A stretch of 64,000 nucleotides of DNA from Gossypium raimondii (Eukaryota > Streptophyta > Magnoliopsida > Malvales > Malvaceae): contig NC_068576.1 in NCBI RefSeq assembly GCF_025698545.1, positions 50,316,390 to 50,380,389 on the forward strand, in the 5' to 3' direction. The translations under genes were made by a program, and so were the position numbers. Below, in pieces: positions 24,004-35,040 of this stretch (its first letter is position 1; every line of letters starts with the position of its first letter). A model generated the notes under the pieces. That model did not search any database. It had not been told where the DNA came from and was given only the letters and a program-made list of their open reading frames with translations.

Positions 24004-24025
24004 GTCCCCAGCGGAGTCGCCAAGC
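24004..24025 (-). other. Primer-binding site of the Tat-like Gypsy
   Basis: Read on the minus strand, TTGGCGACTCCGCTGGGGAC starts two bases after the LTR. From memory, Ogre/Tat elements use a tRNA-Arg-type site like this; the tRNA was not verified here. Confidence 0.65.
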
Positions 24026-25316
24026 TGTTGACACCATTTTTTGGATGAAAAACGGGGTCGACTTGGGTTTGAAAATGAAAACAAAAAAAAGGAGTCGCCA
24101 CCAATCTTTTTTTTATGAGGTGTGATCGAATCACCTTGAAAAGTGGTTGTTTTTAATAAATGATTTGATTTTATTAAAACAACGGTTTTGGTCCACGAAA
24201 TTCAGAAAAACAGGTTCGGGAGTTTGTTACGCACGAGGAAGGATTAGCACCCTCGATACGCCCAAAAATTGGTACCTAGTTGATTATTTAATGTCTTAGT
24301 GTCGAAAAGCTGAAAACTTTAAAGAATTTTAAAATACGATTAAAAAAAAATTCGAATGGCATGGATTAAAATTCAAGAGGATATTTAGCAATTTGGCTAA
24401 ACGTGAAATCGAAACCCAGTACCTTAGGGCACGTTCCTCGAATTTCCAAACGCAAAATATTGCCTTATTTTGAAAATTTTTGAAAAGGATATTAAGTCAT
24501 TTGGTCGAATGAGAAATCGAAACCCAATACCTTAGGGCACGTTCTCGAATTTCCAAACGCAAAATATTGCCTTATTTTGAAAATTTTGAAAAGGATATTA
24601 AGTCATTTGGTGGAACGAGAAATCGAAACCCAGTACCTTAGGGCACGTTCCTCGAATTTCCAAACGCAAAACATTGCCTTATTTAGAAATATTTTCCTTT
24701 TTTTGAAATATGATATTAATATGCAAAGTGGAATAATAAATATGATAATGTGAACAAAAATAATATGAGCAAAACAAATCATTCATGTATATACAATAAC
24801 AAGTAAGAAAAATTAAAACATTAAAAGAAAATTATGGACATATAAATAAATAAATGAACACTAAGTAAACAAGGATAATAAGGAATAAAATAAATAAAGC
24901 TATGAAAATATGAAAATATATGTAAGTATATATATGTATACTTTATATATTTATGTAAAAGAGAAGAACTATGTATGTATAAACATATTACGTAAATGTA
25001 TTCACGTGTATGCATATATATATAAAATATAAAACATATCTACATATTTTAAAATTATTATATAAATATATATATAAGTATATACATATACGTATGTGAA
25101 TTAAAATATGAAAAGTATATATGTATAGGTATATATACATATGAATCATAATATATAAAATACATATATAAAATAAATATTTTAAAAATGAAGAATATGT
25201 AAATATATATATTTATGAAAATAAAATACATACATATAGATATGTAAATATGTACAAAATCATACAATATACATAAAAATGTAGGTATGTATATAAGTAT
25301 ATATATATATAAAAGC

Positions 25317-25369
<53 letters not shown>

Positions 25370-26552
25370 TAATAATATGAAATTTATTAAGAAAATAAAC
25401 AAACTAACAAAAGGACTAAACTAAAAAAAATTAAAACGAAATTCGGGGTTAAATCTAAATAAAATCAAAGGGAAGGGACCACATTGAACACGCGAATAAC
25501 ATAGAGGGGCTGGAAGGGAAATTTTCCCTTCTCCTCTAAAACGCATAGCTTCAAAGGGGATTAAATTGAAATCTAAAATAAAATAAAGGGATAAATTTAA
25601 AGAAATAAAAAAAACTAATTGGGAGGCATTAAAAGCGGAGGGCTAAAAGCAAATAGCCCCTCCAAGCATAACACGGATCCTCCTCGGGTCGGGTCACCGC
25701 GCGGGTCAAGGGAGCCTTAAACGTCGCCGTTTTGAAATTCCTATAAAAGCTAAATTTTTTTTCTGCTATTTCATTTCTTAAAAAAAACATAAGAAAAAAA
25801 CAAAAGGGTCTTCCCCTTTCTCTGCTAGGGTTCCAAACTTGGAACCCCGCCGCCGTCCGCCGCATCTCCATCGCAGCGCCACCAAGGACGGTGGCCGGAG
25901 TCGTGCGAGAAAAAGGGGTTTTTAACCCTCATCGTGTGGCATCCTTGAGATCTCAGATCTCTCAACTCATGGAAGAGGAAACCCACAACCCCTCTCGGAC
26001 CGAATCGTGACGGAGGAGAAGCCCTCCGACGGCGCAACCACGGTGGTTCCCGGTGAGTCCCCTTTCCCTTTTTATTTTCTATTTAATGTACGAAATAAAG
26101 AAAATAAAATAAATAAAAAAGAAATGCGAATCTGATATCCAAGCCTTGAATCTGTTTTTTTGATTGTTTTATTTATATGAAAATGTTACAAAAGAAAAGA
26201 AAAAGCCCCCCGATTCAGTGATGAAGCCCCCTTACAAAGATGATATTCGGCCCCTTTATAGCCGATTTTGCTTCTATTTTTTTCTCTGCTATTGCGTGTT
26301 TTCTTTTCTTTTGCAGGTGCTACAGGCGGCGGTTGGTGGCGATGGGACGTGCGGCGGTGGCAGCAGGTCAAGTGGCCGACCCTAGGTGCGGCGCACCTAG
26401 GGTTAGGGTTACTTTTTATTTTGTTTCTGATTTTGGCTGATTGGGTTAGTGGGTTGGTAGTTGGGCTTGTATTTGTTGGGCTTGGGTAAATTTAGGTGGG
26501 TTTGGGTATTGTTTGGGTGTATTGGGCTCCGGGCAAAAAATGGGCTTGTACA
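24026..26552 (-). repeat. 5' LTR (element orientation) of the Tat-like Gypsy
   Basis: Direct repeat of 14380-16901. TATAAAGGGG at 26251-26260 on the minus strand is a candidate core promoter. The target-site duplication GTCAC follows at 26553-26557. Confidence 0.93.
25316..25378 (+). repeat. (AAT)n microsatellite within the LTR
   Basis: About 20 AAT triplets with one AAC interruption. The matching tract in the other LTR (about 15679-15716) is much shorter, so the two LTRs differ here by microsatellite expansion. Confidence 0.85.
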
Positions 26553-26662
26553 GTCACCACTAACCATTTTTCTTTACAAACGTAACAGAGTTACCATTTT
26601 CCGTTACAGACTTTCATTTTTCATCCTCCTCTCCCATCCCTCTCCCTCTTCCCCACCATCCC

Positions 26663-29190
26663 TGTAATGACCCAAAATTTACAAGCATCGGCAAAGTAAA
26701 TTATCGGGCCTCCGTCTTAGTAAACTGAGTCATAAAAAAAATTAAAATTAATTAATTATTTATTTGAAGTAATTATGAGTTTAGTTGAGTGCTTAATTAG
26801 GTATTAATTAGGTGAATTTAGTTTAATTAAGAGAAATTAGGAAAAAGGACTAAATTAAATTAGGGATAAAAGTTAAATTATAAATTAATAGAAAATAAAA
26901 AGGATTAAAATGGCAATTAAGCCATTAATAAGAAACGAGGCAGCATAAGTGATAAAAATCTTAAATTTTATGTTTTATATATATTATTTTATTATATAAT
27001 ATATTTTATTATATTCATTATATTATTATATATTAAATAAACTAAATAGATGACAAATGTATGGTAAAAATTAAGGACAAGTGTAATAGTAATAATTATA
27101 TAGGTACACTTGTAATAAATATAAATATATGCTTAAATAATAAGTAAAAGATTTTTTTTATAATAATATTTTATTAATATTACTAGTTAAAATAAAAGAA
27201 ATAAAGTAAGTAAGTAAAACAAAAGAAGAACAGAAAAGAAACAGAGAAAGAGACGAAAACAGGGGAAGAAGAAGGAAAAGAAAAGAAAGGGAAAAATTTG
27301 AGATTTTAAAGCTTCAAGTTTAATTGGTAAGCTAAATTTAGCCATTTTCTCTTAATTTTGATGTTTTAGAAGCTTTAAAACAAAGTTTTGTTGAAATTAA
27401 GTGGAGGTATGGAAGTTCATAGGTTTTTGAATATTTTTCATTTTGAACAAGTTGTTAAATTAGGGGTTTAGTTGATAGAATTTCTAGTTAGAATAGATAA
27501 AATGATTAAATTGTAAACTAAGTTATAAGTTTTATATAGTTGGGATTAAGTTATAAAAAGCCTTAAATTAGGGTTTAGTTATGAATATTGAATAGTTGAG
27601 TTAAATATGGCAAGAAATTAAGTAGAAAAGAAGTATGAATTAAGTTAGAAAATTAAGTAAGCTTAGTTAGAATTAAATTGGGAATAAGTAGGAATTGAAT
27701 AAAATTTAATTATTATTTTTTATGTTGTAATTAATAGTGAAAATAATTATTATTTTCGTAGCTAACAAGGAAAACGAGGCATCGGAATCCAAAGGAAAAG
27801 AAAAGATCGTTGAGGAGTAAACGCGTATTCCGGGTTTGTATTACTATAACTTAAACTATTTACTAAATGCTATATTGAAATTGTAACCATGGGACATTTA
27901 AAGTAAGGTAAGTAATAACATTTGAAATTAAGTAAGAATATGTGTGAATATTGAATTATATGTGAATTGAAATAATAGATGTTTTGAATTGTTTGAATAT
28001 TTGAAATTGTTGTGGAAATGAATTCGAAATTGGAAAAGTAAAATAATACCCCATTAACTTATCGGACTAGATTTGATACAAATGACATGCCAATGGATTT
28101 GTGATGTGACAAGGAGATTTGTAGTTCGGCCGAGAAGATGATTCTGTTATTATATGCTTCGGTTTATCCGAAGAGACATCTAATGCCTTATTGGTGTTTG
28201 GGAGGTTATGATATACTGGTGTGTTATGGAGGATTTATATTATTCCGAGTGTGATTAGGTTGGATATTCTGGTGTGTTTGGGTGGAATCTGAGTATCTGT
28301 CAGAGTCCGAGCCTTGTTAATAGGGTAAATAATTGAAATGAAAATTTGAAAATGAGATTGGTTGATTTGACACTATTGAAAAATACGAGAAAGAATGTAT
28401 GAGTTAAATTATGAATTGAATTAGTATGTAATATATATATATATATATATATGAATTTAAGATTTGTGAAGTGATATATAAATATGTATATTTAGTTTAA
28501 GTGATTTATAAAGCTTATGGTCGATGTTTGAAATTTTATTATTATTAAATAGCTTAATTTATAGTAATACCACTGAGTATGAAATACTCAGCGTACGGTT
28601 GTTTCCGTGCTCAGGTTGTAGAAGTCAAGTACTGAACCAGCATCCAAAACCAGACCCAACTTCAGCAAATTTTGGTGATGTATATTTTCTTTTGGTAATG
28701 TGGCATGTACATAGTGTGTGTATAAATGTTATTATGTTTTGAATATAAATAGTTAAAAATGTTAGTAATATAAGTCTAAGAATTTTAATGAAAGAAGTTT
28801 ATCCATTTTAATTTAATTAGTACATTGATAAATTTAAATTGATATTAAGTTGATTGAGTTTGATTAGAAGGCATTTAGAATAGAAAATGAGAATGTGAAA
28901 TGAATTGGTTGAATTGGTTATATTTGGAAGTAATATGGTTTTATTTGCAGGGGGTTTTATGTAAAAATAAGCAGAAATGCTGTCGAAATTAAAAAAAATG
29001 GAATATTCGAACAAGTTCTGTTTTTTTATATATATATGTCTTGGGCTTTGAGAGTCCATTATATGGATTTTGTTATTAAATTATATTACGAATGTTAATT
29101 TATGTATGAATTATTCGTAAGTTGTCTGATATGTTCGGTAATGCCTCGTAACATTGTTCCGGTAACGGTTTGGGGTTAGGGGATGTTACA
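26663..29190 (+). mobile_element. Solo LTR of a Gypsy (probably chromovirus) element, 2.5 kb
   Basis: It begins TGTAATGACCCAAAATTT and ends GGGGATGTTACA. A perfect 5-bp duplication, ATCCC, flanks it at 26658-26662 and 29191-29195. No internal coding region or second LTR is present, so it is a solo LTR left by recombination. A (TA)n tract lies at about 28430-28452. It shares GGTAATGCCTCG near its 3' end with the solo LTR at 35193-37435. Confidence 0.88.
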
Positions 29191-29195
29191 ATCCC

Positions 29196-30113
29196 TCTTC
29201 CTACTCTTATGCTTTCCTTTCCCCCCCCCCCCCACACTGTCTCTTTGCTAACCCTCTTCCCCTACTTGATGAAGGTATCGATACTTGAGGCCTAGGTATC
29301 GATACCTAGCCTTCAATATCGATACCAACATAAAAAACGATACCAAAATTACATTTTGTTTTGGAAATTTTAAAGCCTAGATATAGGTATGTTTTGATAC
29401 CTTAGGTAAGTTTTGATAAAACTCAGCTGAAAATTTTGCTAAAAATCCTTGCAAAATTTTGGATTCTTTATAACACTTAAAACCATTTCAAAGTGCCTTC
29501 AAGCTATCTAAAACAACTCCGAATCAGCCAAACTATCACAGAATCAACCACATACGCAAGCATGCCTATGGCTATCAACAATTCATTTTAAGTAGAATCA
29601 AAATACTTCAATTTAAAATACCAAAATAGATAAAGTTTAAAGAGTTTGCATTTTAGTCCCTAACACTTTGGAACACATTTGAACTACCTATGTACATGTC
29701 ATTTTAACTCAAAATGTAGTACCTACATTCGTTGCCTTTGAAGATGTCATGAGATGAAATGACTTCTAACTCTAATCTAGCTCTACAAGTCTAACTGTAT
29801 CTATCCTTTGAAACAAACGCGTTAAGCCAGTGAAGACTTAGTATGCACTACAAGAATAAAAAGGTAAATGAATCATAACATAATGTTTAATCTTATTCGA
29901 TTAATAGACATACTTACACACATACAAATTTCTACAACTATACTTTACTTTAACAAAATTCAACCTACCTTTGAAATGTATTAAACTTACCTCAACACTC
30001 TGATGATTCACTTTTGTTCACATTTCATATCCTTAGCCCATAGTAGACTTTTATAGAACATACCAGATATACAGAACAAATAAAGAGGTGCATTATTATG
30101 CACTAATGAACAG
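29196..30113. other. Repeat-derived DNA with TATCGATA-containing palindromes
   Basis: A C13-14 run is at about 29221-29234. GGTATCGATAC-type sequences cluster at 29275-29335, including a perfect 18-bp palindrome, CTAGGTATCGATACCTAG, at 29292-29309. From about 29640 the reverse complement resembles parts of the Gypsy LTRs nearby, so this may be an old LTR fragment on the minus strand. No gene seen. Confidence 0.45.
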
Positions 30114-30220
30114 AGAGCACTAAGGTGCTATACAAAGAGCACAAATGTGCTAAACGGAGAGCATTAATGTGCTAAACTGAGAGCACTAATGTGCTAATAA
30201 TCGGAGAGCACGCTAAGGTC
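30114..30220. repeat. 22-bp tandem repeat with internal dyads
   Basis: Units start at 30114, 30136, 30158 and 30180, with a partial one at 30205. The consensus is AGAGCACTAATGTGCTAAAC followed by two variable bases. Most units contain AGCAC, a 4-base spacer and GTGCT, so each could form a small hairpin. Confidence 0.8.
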
Positions 30221-30854
30221 CCTTAATGGCATGCCACTAATATCCTAGTAGTTTTACATTCTGTCTACTTGGGCATTAAAACCGGATTTAGTACAATTTC
30301 TCATAATAAATATATGTCTTGAAAAATATTCCATATTTTTCCTATTTCACAATTTAGTCTTTAATAAATAAGTCACATGTATAACATCTTTTTCATACAT
30401 ATATTTCTTTCACAACATTATTACTTAGTATTCAAACAAATATATTGTTTCATATTCTTCCTCTATAATTCTATTTATAAATCTCATGATTTCATAATTT
30501 AACCCTTTATTTAATATCTATTTATAAATATATATATATAATTAACATTTCTATCCTAAGAAATTTCATATTAGCATTTAAATAAAATAAATTAAAATTT
30601 TATAGTCCTTACAAAAAATGATTGAGATGATGTATTTTCTTTTCTTCTCACTCATTGGCCTTCTCTTTCACTTTTTCTTCAACTTGATCCTTTCCTTCTT
30701 TTCTTTGTCTTCAATTTCATATAAAACATATATCAATTATAAGTTAAACTAAAATCATATAACTTTTCTATGTTAGTTAATGAAAATAAACATGTATGAC
30801 ATGATAATTTCATCATCATCTCTTACCTTAATTAACTCCTTGAAAACCCAAAAC
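30221..30854. other. AT-rich repeat-derived DNA
   Basis: Probably the continuation of a degenerate LTR fragment. It has no reading frame of note and ends in a pyrimidine-rich stretch before the next solo LTR. Confidence 0.4.
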
Positions 30855-30859
30855 CCTAA

Positions 30860-33492
30860 TGTTGACACCATTTTTTTTGATAAAAACGGGGTTGACTTGG
30901 ATTTTAAAAATGAAAACGAAAATGGGAGTCGCCACCAATCCTTTTTGATGAGGTGTGATCGGATCACCTTGAAAAGTGGTTATTTTTAATAAACGATTTG
31001 ATTTTATTTAAAACAATTTTGGTCTACGAAATTCAAAAAAATAGGTTCGGGAGTCGACTACGTACGAGAAAGGATTAACACCCTCGTAACGCCCAAAAAT
31101 TGGTACCTAGTTGATTAATTAGTGTCTTAGTGTCGAAGATTGAAAACTTTGAAGGATTTTAAAAATGCGATCCTTTATTGAAATGTTGAAAATTTTCGAG
31201 AAAATGTCATATTTCACGTTAATCGAGGAAAATAATTATATCCAGTAAGTTAGGACACAATATCTTGAATTCCCAATACGCGAATGGATGCCAAAAATTA
31301 CTTATTCAAAAGATATTTAGCTATCTCAGATATAAAAAAGAGATCATTACCCAGTAAGTTAGGACACGATCTTTTCTTACTTCCCGAGATCTTTTAAAAC
31401 TTGAGAAAAAAAGATCATGCCCAGTAAGTTAGGACACGATCTCTTCTTAATTCTCGAGATCGTTTAAAACTTGATTTTGAAAAGATTAGTGTATTTAGAT
31501 TTATTGTGAAAATCGAAACCCAGTAAGTTAGGGTATGACCTTCTCAAATCTAAATACAAGATTTTGCTTGTTTTAAAAAATTCCTTTTTATACATTGCGT
31601 AGAAAGGTCAAATATGTTTAAACATAGTGTATGGTACAATGATAATGAAATAGTGTGAAATGGCTATGTGGGTAGAGTAATACATAAAGGAATATTATAA
31701 TATTTACAATGTAACTATAATAATAATGCACCAAATAATAATAGCGATAATCATATTAATTACTATAGCATGAAAATACGAATAAATGAAATAATACACA
31801 TAATGACAATACTTACACCACACACCAAATACAAATATTAATAACCAAAGAAGATGAAATATAATAGAACATAAAACAATTTAAAGAAAATAATAATTCA
31901 AATAAATTATATATAAGGACAATTCAAAATAAATAAAAGAGGGTTCCAAATAAGCATAATATATATAAAAAACTAAAAAAGCAATAAAACACTTTAAAAT
32001 AAATAATATATATAAAAATAACACATAAAACAGTTTTTTTAAAGAATATATATATACATAAAAATTTGAAAGATATATATACACAAATTTACAATAAATA
32101 ATATATAAAAGAAATTTAAATAAATTATACATAAAACAGTTCAAGTAAATAATAAATATAACAACTTAAAACAAATGATGATAAAAGAGCATTTTTTAAT
32201 AAATAGATAAATTAAATGGACTGATGATGAAATTGAAATGGAATTTAAAATTTGGGATATAAATTAAAAATCATAAAAATAGTAAAACAAGATAAAGGGC
32301 TAAAATAAATGAGCAAATGAAGAAAGGGGACCAAAACGGAAATTATCCCAAACCACCTAAACGAGCAGTTTCGCGCGGGGTTAAAATGAAACAGAAATAA
32401 AATTATGTGGAAAAATTAAAATAAAAGAAAAGAAAGCAAAAGGGACCAAATTGAAATACTCTGAAAATGAAAAAGGACCGAATGCGAAAATAACCCATGT
32501 GCTAGAAAACAGGCGGATCCTAGCCTCGTGGGTCGGGTCATCGGGTCGGATTCTGGTTATTGTTGAAACGACGCCGTTTTGGTGACTGAAAATAAAACCC
32601 AAAACGACGCCGTTTTCGTATGCTATAAAGGTAGAATTTTTTTTAAAAGGCCATTTGCTTCTCTTTTGAAAAAATAAAAAAATAAAAGCTTTCTCTTCAT
32701 TCTCTCTCTGGGCATTGCCCAAGATTCGGCCATGGGGCCACCATCCGTCCGTCATGGCCGTCGGCCGGCGACGGCGGTGACCGCCGTATACGGCGGTCGG
32801 AGTCCCAAAAAAGAACCCATTTTGATCCAATCGACCTCCCCATGCCCGTTTTGAAGCCGCAATCTTCAAAAGACAAACGAAAGTACCCGAACGAGCCAGA
32901 GACCCCCCAAATTCCGGCCTCGCTGTTAACGGCCGATTTCGGCGACTGAGGGAGGGCCCCCCAACGACATGGCCGTGGCACGTTTCAGGTACGCTTCTCT
33001 CTTTTCCTTTTTTATTTTAGTACAAAAACGAAAATAAAAGAGATAAAAAATAAAAAGTGATAAAAACAATAAAATGAAAACAAGAACCGAAAAAAAGCTT
33101 TTCCTTTCGAAATTTTCTCTGCTTTTCTTGTTTTTTTTATTTAGATGTTCGTAAACGGAAGAAGAACTACAATCGTCTGATTTTCGGCTTTTATAGCCGA
33201 TTTACAGCCTTTTAGTTTCTATTTTTTTTGTCACTTTGCTATTTGGCTTTTCTGCTGCTGCGTGTGGCTTCGTTTTGCAGGTGACAGAGCAGTGTCAGAC
33301 GCGTGAAGGAGGTGGCGTGCGGCATGCGGCGCTGGGCAGAAGCAGGAGCGGCGGCCAGCAGCAGCTAGGGTTCTCTGCTGCTGAAATTTTAATTTCCTGG
33401 GCTAGGGTTTTTTATTGTTGGGCCTGTTGGGTGTTCGTTTTGGATATTGGGTTTTTGAGTGTGTTGGGCCCGGGCAGATTTTGGGCTTTACA
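30860..33492 (-). mobile_element. Solo LTR related to the Tat-like Gypsy, 2.6 kb
   Basis: It starts TGTTGACACC and ends GGGCTTTACA on the plus strand, like the LTRs at 14380 and 24026 but clearly diverged. A perfect duplication, CCTAA, lies at 30855-30859 and 33493-33497. The internal region is absent. By analogy with the full element its transcriptional orientation is minus. It is an older member of the same family. Confidence 0.88.
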
Positions 33493-33573
33493 CCTAACTT
33501 TTGCTTTCTTTCTTTTAACACATTTATGGAAGTTTTCTCATGAGACTAAGATGCTCACTACCCTTCTTTATAG

Positions 33574-33834
33574 TGCCAGAGCCAAGGAGGGATTGGCAAG
33601 GGCCTTGGCCCCTAAAATAGAAAATTGTTTATTTAAGCTATTTATAATTTATAAAATTTTAAATTAATAATGGTAAAAACGTACATTAGCCCTCTAAAAT
33701 GATAAAATTTTGATTTAATTCTTTAAAAATTATAAAGATATAAACTATTAAAATAGTGAAATTATATTTTCACTATCATAAAAATATACAATTTAATTCC
33801 GAACGCTCCCCTAAATTTTCTAGCCCCGCCGCTG
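33574..33834. mobile_element. Short MITE-like element, copy A (261 bp)
   Basis: An 11-bp duplication, CTTCTTTATAG, flanks it at 33563-33573 and 33835-33845. The ends are poorly conserved inverted sequences containing GAGCC and CCCCGCC. The body (ATTATAAAGATATAAACTATTAAAATAGTGAAATT) is shared with 34478-34690 and, inverted, with 54932-55163. Confidence 0.75.
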
Positions 33835-33845
33835 CTTCTTTATAG

Positions 33846-34477
33846 TTTTTACTAAAGAAATTTCAAAAAAAAGAAAGAAAGGTTTTGAGCTTAATTGGTT
33901 CAAGAATGGAGGAAGGATACAAAGGGAAATAAAAGAAAAGTTTGATGGAAACTTGGGGGGTAAGTAACGGTGAGCTTGGCGAAAAGATGACAACTTTTCA
34001 TTTTTTCTCGCACTTTTTACACCATTTCATAAAAATATCTCATTTTTTTGTATTAAAAAAGGTCAAATTGCTAATAGGTCCTTAAGTCATCCATCTTTTC
34101 ACTTCAGCCCTAATCATTGTCTAAAAATATCTACTTGGCTAATTATCATCTTATCATTTTTTATCTTTTATAATTACTCATATTTCACCCTGGTTAAATT
34201 TATTCTTAATCCTTCCTTCCTTTTCACTACTACTATGTATCTCCTAACTTTTTATTTTCCCTTATTTGGTCACAACAAATTCTCTATTCTTTCAATTAAA
34301 TCAATACTTCTATTTAAAATTTTCCTATCTAAGGAGCATTTTCTAATCTCCTACCGGGTCTAAATACTTCCGAATTAGATACTCAAAATTCCTATTTGTT
34401 CTATTTCAAAAATTTTGCACTAATTCCTGATTCGATCCATCACTGTATCTAACTCTGAGTTAAAATGTGAATGTTCC
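33846..34477. other. Intergenic DNA
   Basis: AT-rich, pyrimidine-biased sequence. No gene or clear repeat boundary recognised. Confidence 0.45.
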
Positions 34478-34690
34478 GTAGGCCCTTTAAAATTTTTAAA
34501 AATTTAAATTAGTAAAAGTAGAATTGCACTTTGTCCCCCCTAAAAATATAAAAAAAATTGATTTAATCCTTTAAAAATTATAAAGATATAAACTATTAAA
34601 ATAGTGAAATTATATTTTTACCATCATAAAAATTACAATTTAATTTCGGCCCCTAATTTTTTTTTTTATTTTGCCCCTACCGATCGGCAA
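34478..34690. mobile_element. MITE-like element, copy B (partial)
   Basis: Shares AAAAATTATAAAGATATAAA and neighbouring sequence with copy A in the same orientation. The ends and target-site duplication are not recognisable. Confidence 0.6.
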
Positions 34691-35040
34691 ATAAATATTT
34701 GTCTCATAACCACTATTCTATAATTTATGTATAATCTTGCTAGGGGTGTGCATAATTCGGGTAAAACCGAAAAAATTCGGTTAATCTGTCGGTTAACCAA
34801 ATTTTTTCGGTCAGGGGTCAGTTAATTTTTTTTATGATTTTTCGGTTAACGGTTAATTCAGTCCGAAACCGGTCGGTTAACCGAAAAAATTAATAAATAA
34901 AATTATTCAACCCAACCCAATAAAACTAAAACTAAAGTCTACCCAATTACCCAACCAAATAAAACTAAAACTAAAGTCTACCCAATTATCAACCCAATAA
35001 AAATAAAACTAAAACTAAAGTTTAACTCTTAAGTATCTAC

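Larger units (their letters stand above)
14380..26552 (-). mobile_element. Ty3/Gypsy LTR retrotransposon, Tat/Ogre-like, 12.2 kb, minus strand, inactive
   Basis: Two LTRs of about 2.5 kb (14380-16901 and 24026-26552) are flanked by a perfect duplication, GTCAC, at 14375-14379 and 26553-26557. Three signs put the element on the minus strand. The gag and reverse-transcriptase remnants read that way. A primer-binding site (GGCGACTCCGCTGGGGAC) lies beside the right LTR. A polypurine tract (GCAAAGAGGGGCAG) lies beside the left LTR. The gag with a CX2H-type motif and the KDVFVWSY pol motif fit the Tat/Ogre lineage, as do tandem repeats between pol and the 3' LTR. Most of pol is missing. Confidence 0.93.

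Noticed and set aside
30114..30220. CRISPR-like short repeat array
   Set aside because: The units abut without spacers and this is plant nuclear DNA; it is a simple tandem repeat.
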